Source of the DNA: Vanessa cardui
Taxonomy: Eukaryota; Arthropoda; Insecta; Lepidoptera; Nymphalidae
Length of the DNA: 64,000 nt
Assembly: GCF_905220365.1 (NCBI RefSeq)
Contig: NC_061127.1
Coordinates: 3,410,001-3,474,000 of the forward strand
Direction of reading: 5' to 3'
In this document: positions 12,800-24,100 of the stretch, piece after piece
Numbering within the stretch: position 1 is the first letter of the stretch
How the letters are laid out: each line of letters opens with the position of its first letter
Made by a program: the position numbers and the translations under genes
Notes under the pieces: generated by a model
Told to the model about the DNA's origin: nothing
Database searches by the model: none
Seen by the model: only the letters and a program-made list of their open reading frames with translations

Positions 12800-12985
12800 A
12801 TTTCATGGTCATTGCCGATAAACATTGGCATTCCACACACATTATCCATTACGTTGGTTCGCCACCAACCTGGGAAACTAGGATGATATATCCCTTGAGC
12901 CGGTAGTTACACTGGCTCAAACCGCGACAGCAGCACAACATAATGCTATTTTACAACCTGAGACAACCTACCCAGAAGCACTAAG
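12800..12985 (+). repeat. Repeat family C, diverged, head-to-head with the previous copy
   Basis: Contains CGCCACCAACCTGGGAAACTA, GTAGTTACACTGGCTCAAACC and the end ACCTACCCAGAAGCAC. Oriented opposite to 12,536-12,745 and about 55 bp away. Confidence 0.6.
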
Positions 12986-13017
12986 TTGTTCTACGAAATA
13001 CAATCAATAAATCATAT

Positions 13018-13070
13018 TAGACCGGGAGATGATAATGACAAAATATTTGTCATTATCATCTCCCGGTCTA
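13018..13070. repeat. Perfect 25-bp hairpin with 3-nt loop
   Basis: Arm 13018-13042 (TAGACCGGGAGATGATAATG, then ACAAA) is exactly complementary to 13046-13070, with loop ATA. The pairing stops abruptly on both sides. Confidence 0.95.
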
Positions 13071-13344
13071 TATGTCAGAATATTGCGAGTATACGTTAAT
13101 GAACGTAAACACTAAATATATTATATTAATATTATTATTTTATAAGCTACCTATCAGGTTATTGTTCTGCTTTGTTTAGTTAAATAAAAATATATAGATC
13201 CGACATTGTCAAGGTTATATATGACAAGGTAATAGGTATATAAATTAATTATGAAGCGTCGCGACGTTAGGAATACATCGTATTTACAAATTAATGATTT
13301 GTATTTACAACGTGTTGTATCGGCAACTTTATTTATTATGATGA

Positions 13345-13770
13345 TGATTTATTTATTTAAATACTTTATTGGCTACAAATAAGTATATAGGACAAAAGGC
13401 GGACTTAATGCCTGAAGGCATTCTCTGCCAGTCAAACTTTGGGTCAAACAGAAAAACATGAAGGCGGTAATTGATAAAAAATTAACAATATATAACACAC
13501 CCATACATATATACTCGTAAATCTATATTAAAAAGCATATCATCCACAAAATAAATATTGATCTATACAGTCTATAGAAAAAAATATAATATAACATATC
13601 AATAATAGTGCATAACAAAAAGCATAGGGTAGGGAATTTCTGACAATATGTGCTCAACAAGTGCGTAGAGGTAGCTTTTCTAATATTTTCGGGTACTTTG
13701 TTCCATAATCGGATAGTTCGAACGGAGTACGAATTAGAGACGAAACCGGATGTGTGAGTACGGAAACTTA
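13345..13770 (-). mobile_element. 3' end of a jockey-type LINE with coding remnant
   Basis: On the minus strand, about 13,733-13,627 translates as NSYSVRTIRLWNKVPENIRK, then ATSTHLLSTYC. The R-L-W-N-x-(L/V)-P motif marks the extreme C-terminus of many jockey/CR1 RT proteins. It is followed by AT-rich 3' UTR and a conserved end block at 13,370-13,445 (GGCGGACTTAATGCC on the plus strand). Strongly 5'-truncated. Confidence 0.7.
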
Positions 13771-15009
13771 TAATAATAATAGGATTATCATTAAAAATAT
13801 TTTAAGTGCTGCGCTAAATATTTGACAATCGTACACAAAAAAGTAACACTATTTTTTTTAAATAAATTGTTGACTCAATACGTTGATAGTAACGTAATTA
13901 ATGATATTAATTTTCTTGTTATGAGTTTTTAATACTTTTTTATTACTACGACACATGCAATCTACAAATACCAAAACTGGATAACCGTGACCCAGAACCG
14001 AAAACCACAAACTGTATCATTATACATTATTATTATTATAAATTCTTTATTTTAATTTATTTGCATAAAAATCCAAGAATTTACATTTATTGATTTATAT
14101 TATACACGCAGTTCGGATTTTCGTATTAGTTGTAAAAATCATTAAATAGATTTAATTATTTTTTCTTCTCGAGATTAAAGAACAATAGATTGAGATAAAA
14201 AAAATCGTATGAACAGGAAATGTATACTAACTAGTTTTATAAAATAATGTATAATTTTTTATAATTAGATGGTTTTATACCCGTGTATAATAATAGTAGA
14301 TGCAAATATTAAAACCTCTTTGCAGCAAGTAAACAAGGTCTTACGACAATAAGTTTGTTTGTGATGCTATTACAAATGAAAAGTGCGCAGTATTAAAAAA
14401 AAAAAAAACAAAAATAAACGTACAATCTTAATAAACACATACAGATTAAAAATAATAAACACTCACGTTGTTTATTTTTTTATCACCTTCGCACCTTCCG
14501 TCACGATTTCAACAATTTTTAAATTAAATTATCTCTCGTTTAAATTCAAAACGCAAAGAGCGTGCTGTCTCCTCGAAGCACTAGATCCGATAGGCATCTG
14601 AATCACTTGTGTTTTATAGTTTTATGTAACACTAGTGACTAGTTATGGCGTTACACGGATACGTGAGGCTTTATCAATATTATCTCTTTATCGAGTATTT
14701 ACAATTATTTTGATTAAAACAATATCAGACACTTGTATTGCGGATCTTTGTTACGCTTTTCAAGATAGCTTCAGGGAAAGGAGCATCCTTTAAAAAGCCA
14801 TTATGTTTTTCAATGATGAAGTTCAGTGACAGAGGAGACTTGAGCCTGCAGTTTATGTTTGTGCCGCGCCTTAGATAGCACGTAGAGTCGATTTTTATAC
14901 GCTAGGTTTGTGTCAACTCGGGTCTACCGCCAGAATACCGATCCACGAAACTATAAGAGTAGTTGATGAGAGGGTAAACCTGTACTTACGCGTGTGATGT
15001 CGTTCTGTT
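13771..15009. other. Spacer, no gene seen
   Basis: AT-rich to about 14,600. A GC-richer part at 14,850-15,000 includes GCGTAAGTACAGG on the minus strand, which could be a 5' splice site of a non-coding exon, but no linked acceptor or ORF supports it. Confidence 0.35.
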
Positions 15010-15017
15010 CAATATTG

Positions 15018-15323
15018 GTCAACCACAACAGTAACATCCTTTAAATTTCCCACTGTTGAGTGATGGCCTCCTCTCCCTTTGAGGAGAATGTTATGAACTT
15101 ATTCCATCACTGCTCCAATGTGGATGGGTGGATACACACGTGAGAGAATTTCGTTGAAATTAGGCACTTGCAGGTTTCTTTACGATGTTTTTCTACACCG
15201 TCGAGCACGAGATGAATTATAAATACAACTTAAATTCATGAAAATTGAGTGGTGCTTGCCTGGGTTTGAACACGTAATCATTGGATAAGATGCATGCTTT
15301 CGAAACACAGGGCCATCGCGGCT
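15018..15323 (-). repeat. SINE family A with target-site duplication CAATATTG
   Basis: Flanked by CAATATTG at 15010-15017 and 15324-15331. The body is complete but diverged (CCACTGTTGAG, CGATGTTTTTC, GGGCCATCGCGGCT). The flanking DNA at 15,332-15,415 looks like another dispersed lepidopteran repeat (CTCTCATAATCCAAC). Confidence 0.85.
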
Positions 15324-15519
15324 CAATATTGTCCACGGCATACAACAATGCACAAGAGAGTGCACAAATACAAATGCAGTCTCGATTATGTCGCTCTCAT
15401 AATCCAACAAGACGCCAAATCTAACAAAACATGGAATAAAAGGCGAAAGTCTAAGATTAGCTAGCCACTCACTATTTGTTAACGATAGCTATATGTGTTT
15501 CTTATTAACGATATATGTA

Positions 15520-15585
15520 TTTACCTAATGATAAGAAATACATATAGTACTACTTCACTATATTTATTTGTTATCATTAGGTAAA
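15520..15585. repeat. 29-bp imperfect hairpin with 8-nt loop
   Basis: Arm 15520-15548 (TTTACCTAATGATAAGAAAT onward) pairs with 15557-15585 with two mismatches; loop ACTACTTC. It has a long near-perfect AT-rich stem. Confidence 0.85.
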
Positions 15586-16724
15586 CGTCAATTTATACAA
15601 ATATTACATAACACTAACTATGCTGATTTTTGGTGTCAATAATAAAAATGCAAGAATATTTATATTCAATACAAAACGACAATTCTTCAACATCTTTACT
15701 ATTCAGGCTTGAACTCTGTGTTTTATAAAACGGAAGTGTTTGTTTGTTTTACGTGTTCTTTTCCTCTCAAGAGTATTCAAGTGTATATTCATGGTACTAA
15801 AACAACTTTTCTTTCAATATGTATAATAACTTTATGATACAGATCAATTATATAATTAATTGCTTTACATAATAATCATGACGATGCCAATTTTCTCGAT
15901 GAAGTTATCCTATCACCAGTAAGCGATAAATTGAGCCACTGAGACTACTGTAGCTGTATCTCCATAATGTCAAATTATGACCAATTGTAAATTAAGACAA
16001 AAAAAAAAACATTTTATTTCTGTCCACTCGCTTCTGGGAACTGTTAGTTTGATCTTCAACTGTCAATAAAGAATACAATGAATATCAATTGAATATAGTA
16101 ACTTAATTTTATTCCAAACATAAAATACTTAACACGATATCACTTATTGTTTGGATAACTAATTGTTTATTATATTATAGCCGTTGTATGCTAGAGTAAT
16201 TGTACAATGTTAGTTAAAATTTCTTAAAATTTATACGTGTCTCTTACGACCGTTTTCTTGTATTGAGTTACGGTTGCTAGCCTTGTTAATCTGTCTCATA
16301 TTTCCATCCTCTATATTCCATAAAAAATACTAACAATATTATGTTCACGATTAATATTAATCTCATTGGGGCCTAAAGTATTGCAATTTAATTTGGAAGA
16401 AGTTAAATTATGGTTGGGAACAAGAGATTATGGTCTTTAGACTTTCACTGATTTTAATCAGACAACCTGATCCTTTCCACATCTTCTATATTGCTATATT
16501 TAAAAACGTGCAGTCCAATTCAAATGGAATTTATTAAAGAAAGTTTTTCAAAAGAAATGAATCCGAAAGCAGCCTTACGAGAAAAAGTGGCAAGAAAATT
16601 ATCCTTTTAAATACCCAGATTAATATTTACTATTTGCAATTGTTGTTCAATCTGCCCTGTGTTTAATCCGAGTTCAAATCAAGGCGAATTTTTGTTTTAA
16701 TGTTTTTGACATTACAAATAAATA

Positions 16725-16950
16725 AATATAAGACAACATCAAATACATTACTCTGATCTCAATGTAAGTAGCTAAAGCAGTTGTGTTATAGAAAATCAGA
16801 AGTAACAACCGTACCACAAACATCCAGACCTAAAACAACATAGAAAACTAATGATAATCTACACTGACACGGCCGGGAATCGAACCCGTGACCTCGGAGT
16901 GGCGTACCCATGAAAACTGGTCTACACAACATTCGACCATGGAGGTCGTC
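16725..16950 (-). repeat. SINE family B, best box B
   Basis: The minus strand carries CGACCTCCATGGTCGAATG (box A region) and CGGGTTCGATTCCC (a perfect box B), followed by the family body and the end CATTGAGATCAGAGTAATG. Confidence 0.85.
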
Positions 16951-17604
16951 ACATTATCACATTGTCACATTATTATTGACTTGATACGTACTCGTACATT
17001 ATTTGAACATCATTATGTGGACTTCGAATATCTTACGCAAAAATTATGATATCTCCTATATGTTCCCAGTGTTTTCAAACTCGAACCTTATATTTTATCT
17101 TCTCTAATATCTAACCTCCTGCTTCTGAAACACTAATCAAATTCAGATTAACTAATTTGACTTTAATCTGAATTGTAATTGGTCGTTGTAACCGATGACG
17201 TAGAACGCGACCAATGAACGTTCCGTATTTTGCAAGATCAGATATGAGAGTTTTGAAAATTGACTGTCAAACAAAATATAATATATGAATTAATGTTTAC
17301 ATGTAAAAGGTCTGAAAATGTTATATTTCATAAGCATGATAAGATTAGTACGTGACTAATGTGGTATTTGTTTATTTTACTGTATCAGTGTATTGCACTT
17401 ACAACGAAAATAATGTTTTACGTACTGCAGACGACGATCGATTTCTTTTCACGTGAAACAATATTTTACAAATGTAACAAAGGCCTTTTATGCAAACATA
17501 TAGTGCAAGATATAAAGTCTTTATATTTATTCTGACTGACTGCATTAAGTATTCATCGTCGTTAAAAAAGTTAGTAGTGATTCCTACGTTGTTTATTTTT
17601 TTTA

Positions 17605-17815
17605 TAATATGCGGTTAGGCATATGACTCCACTCCACCTGATGGTAAGTGGAAGTGGAATCCAAACGCGTAGGAGACTATTACGCACAGCAAGAATGAGC
17701 TGCACTAGTCACCCTCGCCATGCCGGCCCGCAAGATGCCTCTTCACGCCTCGTTTAAAGGCACCCAGGTTATAAGAGGAGGGGAACACGTGTGCTGGTAA
17801 AGAGTTCAATTTTTT
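17605..17815 (+). repeat. Dispersed repeat D (LINE 3' fragment type)
   Basis: Contains TCCACCTGATGGTAAGTGG, CGCGTAGGAGACTATTACGC and CATGCCGGCCCGCAAGATGC, then TTTAAAGGCACCCAGG. It is GC-richer than the flanks. The block resembles a repeat common in lepidopteran genomes; its class is not certain. Confidence 0.55.
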
Positions 17816-18425
17816 TTTCATTTCTATTTTCCATTTATTTATGAGTCTCCAACAAAGGACACACACACACTAAATAAACATTCATAAAATAAACAGTATA
17901 AGGATTACACGAGTTATGTGCTCCTTCAATTATAGGAGACCACACCATGCATAGCAAAAATACAAAACTAAAATAAAAGTGGGAAAGTAATAAATAGCAA
18001 TAAAAGTACATGTCAGATGTTCAAAAATGAAATGGCTATTAGTAAAAATATTTGTTTTTATTTGTTATAAATAATTTAATCTTCAGCCTTGTAAACAGCT
18101 TGAATTGTTGTTGCAGAAATACATAATTAATCAGTGACAGATAGGTAAATTATATTAGGTATAGATAATTATTATCACTAGACATCGGATATCATCATCG
18201 GACAAATTTTCATATGCAAATGCATTTAATACAATTTTTATGGCGTTATTGCATATTTGGATAATTTTTCATTAACAGTGCTTATTTCCGTAGTTAGACA
18301 TGTTAGGCGCGTAATAATCCGTAATCTTAATAAATTCCTGTATGTGTAGGAATGGCGCCAAATTTCAAGTTTGGTCCGGCAACATCAGTTTACGTCGAAA
18401 AGTCCTTTTCAGTTTGCTGTGGAAA

Positions 18426-18501
18426 ACCTAGAAAATATGTTATTGTTTTAGTTTTACAAAAATTATAATAAACAAGTTATATTTTTATAGGTTTTCTAGG
18501 T
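18426..18501. repeat. 10-bp inverted repeat, possible small MITE remnant
   Basis: ACCTAGAAAA (18426-18435) faces TTTTCTAGGT (18492-18501) across 56 bp of AT-rich DNA. Weak evidence. Confidence 0.35.
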
Positions 18502-20147
18502 CTTATAAATTATAATTAATTAAAACTAATAGTTATACCTCATTTAAATAAATGTCAAAATCCAAATAGGAATGGTTTTTTTTTATTGTGCATATTACCA
18601 TATGTGCATGTCTCGCCATTTTTGGTGCATATTTGAATGCATATTTTGGCATTTTGATAGTGCAAATAATCCTATGTCTAATTATCACATTCAGCTTAGA
18701 TTGGTAGATTACCTTTAACGTAATATTGATTTGGTTTAGATATTTCAAATTTCGAACCCTTAAATTGTAATCAAAACGCTATAATTAATTGAATTAACTC
18801 CTCAGATAAGACAGAACTTTGCTTAGACTTCATTTAGCCTAAATCTTATCTGCCTGAAATTTACCCATACGTTCGACAGTATTACAGTTCACTATTTACA
18901 CAATTTCTTCTACTGTAAACGTTCTATTATTGATTGGGTCCAACTATATTTAACATAGCTAACAAAACTGCATCTTAAATTTTAGATCAAAATTAAACCA
19001 AAATTTTGAAAGCATAGAAGATAATGTTGGTGAAGTTAGCTTAAGTTAGTGGATTGATGAATTTTACATTTAGGGATAGCACTTACAAAAAACAGTTTAT
19101 ATTGGCGGTATAGGGGCATTGTCGTACCCAAGTGATAAACTAAAAAGAAAGGATATTTAAGGATATTAGTTATTCCTTCCTTCATCTGGGGATAGCAAGA
19201 ATTCTGTTTTAAAAATAAATATATGTGATGATCTTCAATGCCAAAATTTTTCATAAAATATAGTTTGGTGGAAGCTCGTTTAAATCAACTATTGTTCGTC
19301 ATTATTTTGCCCACAGAAGAGATCGTATCACGATAAATTTGCAAAAGTAAAGCGTTATTAAACCCAATTTTGACATTATTTGCTCAACAATTTTCTCGTC
19401 ACCAAATCGATTGTTATAACAGATAAGGTTAGTATTTGCTTTCCGTAATTGCGCTGTTATATTCATATATTATACATATATTTATAGAATCTAATCATGT
19501 GATATCAACCACTCCAACATAATATTGATAACTAATGATCTCTTGAATATATTTTAATAATACAAACATATCAAATGCCAATTTGATATATAATTACATT
19601 TAATTAAATTTCAGTGTATACAGTGTTGTTAATAACAATTTTCATAGAGGTAATAACTTTGTATCATTTGTTTGTTGAGTTCAAGTGATTTGATTATTAA
19701 TAATTTTACTTAATTATTACTGCTAACTTATTACTAATGCGTCATCATCGCCATTATATGGTGTCCTATAAACATCAGATTTTTTTATAACACAGTTTTT
19801 AAATATTTCTATGTGGGTACTCTTCTATTTGTTTTAGAGTAATCTATATTTTAAATTTTATGGCTATTTTCAACCACAATAGCTACAATTAAAATGACAA
19901 CACGTTTGTTTTAACAAAAATAGGTATTATTTAGCCAAACATTGAATTTGTATTCGCTTTTGATTACGTATTCGCTTTCGATGCTTCAATTTAATGTTTC
20001 GCACTCTCCGTTAGTCATTTGTTTTTTAATCAGCTGATTATGTAAATTAATCATACTATAACTATAGGTGTGTTGTATATTAAATATTCAGTTGGCTAAA
20101 TTGTTATGTAATTAATAGTATGACATACGTACCAACAAAAAGGATTA
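18502..20147. other. Spacer, nothing recognised
   Basis: AT-rich DNA with short random ORFs only. Confidence 0.5.
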
Positions 20148-20375
20148 CAAAAGCCTGTACATTTCCCACTGCTGGGCTAAGGCCACCTCCCACCGATTGG
20201 TGGATTCAGTTGTGGCAAAATTAGTCACGTGCAATTGTCCTCGCGATGTTTTCCTTTAACACCAAGGACGAGATGAATTATAAACATAAATTGATCACAT
20301 GAAAATTCAGTCATTCTTGCCTGGGTTTGAAATCGATTAAAATGTCCGTTCTAACCACTGGGTCATCTCGGCTCA
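20148..20375 (-). repeat. SINE family A with internal deletion
   Basis: CATTTCCCACTGCTGGGCTA joins directly to CACCGATTGGTGGATTC, so about 60 bp of the central body is missing. The tRNA head complement GGTCATCTCGGCTC is present. Confidence 0.8.
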
Positions 20376-21129
20376 AAAGGATTACATTGTCTTTTAAAAA
20401 AGTCCCGTGTTTACTATCTTGAAACAATCGCACATTAAAAATATAGATGCAAATCGCAATATTGTTCAACCACAAGGATGTGTGCGAAATAATAATAGGG
20501 CGCTTAATCTTTATTGTGTGTCATACTTACTGTATTTAGATTAGGAATTTATATCTTTGTATGTTGGCTTCGATTTTTATTACGATTAATTTATAAAATA
20601 TTATCATAAAATTTATGAATTAAACAAATAAAAATAAGATATTGCTTTACAACGCCATCTATGAGAGCTAAACAAAACTATATGACTGATTTATACCTTG
20701 TTTCCAGCAAAATGAACCATTATGACACGACATTTAAATCAAAACATTTACAAATGTATCTAGTGACGAATAGACATCCCTATAAGTGTTATCTACTCGT
20801 CAATAGGTGGCGCTGAAATCTCTTTTAATTGAATAATAGACTTAAAGAAAATGTAGATATCGAAATCGAACAAAACTATTAAATAACAAATACAACAAAT
20901 GTTCTTAGTTAACGGTACCCCTTTGCGTAAAAAGAGGATTTACTATAAGAACGATTTATGCAGATACTTTTATTGAAAAACTTTAATTATTTGATATAGT
21001 AAAAATATAATTTTATTTTCATAAAAATATGAATTAAAAATTGTTACTGTGTACTATATATATTGACCGCGTAGAATACGAAAGTTTTACCTACTAATTA
21101 GTCACTTTTCCAAGTACATAAAGTTTTAT

Positions 21130-24100
21130 ATATTTATTATTGTTTATTTATTTATTTTTACTTATATAAAGTTACATTTTTAAATATAAAATACAAACAT
21201 ATGTATAAAATATATTTAAAAATATAAAATACAGAGACCAACCAGTGGCGGGAACAGGGTCTAAGCCACCGGTGGTCAGGGCTCCAAAGAGAGGAACTTC
21301 CTCACAATACGCGCCGTGCCGAGGAGTACTGCCTTCTGCATCAGGCCCTTGACCCAGCTGCCTAACGAGAGCCTCTTAAGATGTTGGTCGAGGCTCTTGG
21401 CCATTAGGCCATTCGCTGAAACAACTATCGGCACAATAACTGCTGTATCCACATCCCACATGTCGACAACCTCGTGAGCTAAGTCAAGATATTTTATTTG
21501 TTTATCCTTCTCAGCTTTCACGAGATTCTCGTCATGAGGGATGGTGATGTCAACAATTATCGTGCGGCGCTCTGACCGATCTATCACCACTATATCAGGC
21601 TTGTTGGCGACAACAGTCCTGTCAGTGATTATAGATCGGTCCCAGTACAGTGTGATATGACCATTCTCGAGAACTGGGTCGGGCACATACCTGTAGTACG
21701 GTACCTCTGATACCACAAGACCGTATCGAAGTACAAGTTGTTGATGGATAATCTTGGCCACTTGATTATGTCTGTACAAATACTCTCCGTTAGCAAGACG
21801 AGAACAACCGGAAATAATATGTCTAAGGGATTCGCCCGGAGTGTGACACGCCCGACATATGTCCACCGTGCCATCCCTCACAATATACTTCCGGTAATTG
21901 TTCGTCATGATAACTTCGTCCATAATCGCACAGACAAAACCTTCAGTTTCACCAAATAGGTTACCGAACCGTAGCCAAGATACGGACGCCATAAAGTCCA
22001 CATCGGGTCCATGAAGAACCCGATAGAAGCGTCCGTGTAACTCCTTGCACTTCCATACCTCCTTGCGGTTCTCAGTACTTAGTACTACAGGTTTGCGCCA
22101 GTTCTCTTTGCCTAAGGAGAGCGGAGTTAGTCCCTTGTCCATTGTAACTACATCTCGGTGCATATCCAAGTCAGTGTGGAGAAAATACTCCCTGAGTTTG
22201 TATACCTCACGGTTATGTAGGGTCTTGGCATTTAAAAAGCCACGGCCACCACATCTCCGTGGCATGTACAATCTCATCACCGAAGACCGAGGATGATGCA
22301 TTCGATATGCAGTCAGCAGGACACGGACTTTCCTATCCAAGGTGTCTAGTTCTTTTTGAGTCCACTTGAGTATGCCGAAAGAGTACATCAAGACCGGCAT
22401 GACCCAACCATTGAAGGCGCGAACCTTATTGCCACCTGATAAAAGACTTTTGAGTACCTTTTTCAGGCGACCAAAGAAACGCTCCTGCAATGATTGTTTC
22501 ATGTCGGTCACATTGATGCCTAACGCTTCCGACATACCCAAGTATTTGTATGATTCGTTTGCGGACAGTGACTTAAAGTTTATGGAATCTGAAAGTTGTA
22601 ATCCGTCAGATTCCATAATCTCTCCTCGCTTTACATGCATAACCGCGCATTTGTCAACTCCAAATTCCATTCTAATAGAATTACTAAAAGTTTCTGTTAC
22701 CTTTAGTAACTCCATTAGTTGTGAATCTGAAGGTGCAAAGAGCTTTAAGTCATCCATGTAAAGTAGGTGGGATATTACTTTACCTTCTCTCCGCAAACGA
22801 TAGCCCAGCCTTGAACTCTCCAAGAGAGTACTTAGGGGGTTCAAGGCTAAACAAAACCACAATGGACTCAAACTATCGCCCTGGAATATTCCCCGCTCAA
22901 TCCTTATCGGTTCGTCATTACCATGAATCGTTCGGCATCCTGGATAGCGAAGGACTGTCCGCCATTGCCCCATACATGATCTCAAGAAACTGCATAGAGT
23001 TGTATCTAATTTATACAACTCCAGCACCCTCAAGAGCCATGTATGCGGCACGGAATCATAGGCCTTCTTGTAATCTATCCAGCATGTCGACAGACTCTTT
23101 CGAGAACGACGAACCTGTTGGCTAATGGTCATATCAATGAGGAGTAGCTCCTTAGTGCCTCGTGATCCACCCCTACATCCATTCTGAGAGACAGACAAAA
23201 TACTATTATTTTGTATGTGACTATTAATCTTATCTCTCAGAATGGCGGTAAGGAGCTTATAGACCGTCGGTAAACAAGTAATCGGTCTATAATTTTTAGG
23301 ATCCGTTGCACTACCTGACTTATGGAGCAGGTGGGTGACTCCGGTGGTAAGGAACTGTGGTAGCGACCCAGACTCTAGAGCTGACTGGAACTGGGATGCC
23401 AAGCATTCATGCGAGCTGCGCAGCCATTTTAGCCAGAAGTTATGCAGCCCGTCCGGTCCCGGAGACTTCCAGTTGGAAACGGATCGAACTGCAGCGGCTA
23501 CATCTTCAGAAGCAATGGAAATTTTTCCCATCACTTCCAAAGGCTCGCACGCTTGCCTGACCTCCAGCATCCAATCACCTTCAATGTGGTCGACGGGCAC
23601 CGACCAGATGTTGCGCCAAAATGTATTCGTGGCATCATCATTTGGGCGGCATCCATCGCTCACATCCTGGTCGAGTCGCTCCCACGTTCTGTACACCCAC
23701 CTTTGATCGCTCTGGAATTTGCGATTCAAGTGATAACGGTCCACTCGCCGCCTGTACCGACGGATGCGGCTTGCCCATGCATAAACTTTTTGTTTTAGGA
23801 AGTCAATACGCTCCACGACATGGGACGGATATTCTTGCGGACCTATACCAGTCCCCAAGAACGCCCGCCCCACGAAACGCATTACACGTGGACGCATATT
23901 CCCTTCCTTAAAACAATATAGTTTTCCAATGAGCACTCTGGTCTCATTAATACGTTTCTCAATCCTGCTCTGCCAGGCCGGTGCAACAGCCTTTGGTCGT
24001 GTAGCTCGTTCGGTGTCTTCAAATGTAACACCAGCTACACGACATGCTGCAACAGCCGCACAAAACAGAATTGAGTGCGTATCCTCGAGATTTTCACTGC

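Noticed and set aside
14990..15005. Donor-like GCGTAAGTACAGG on the minus strand upstream of the P450
   Set aside because: No linked exon, ORF or acceptor pairing can be shown; recorded only as a note in the spacer entry.
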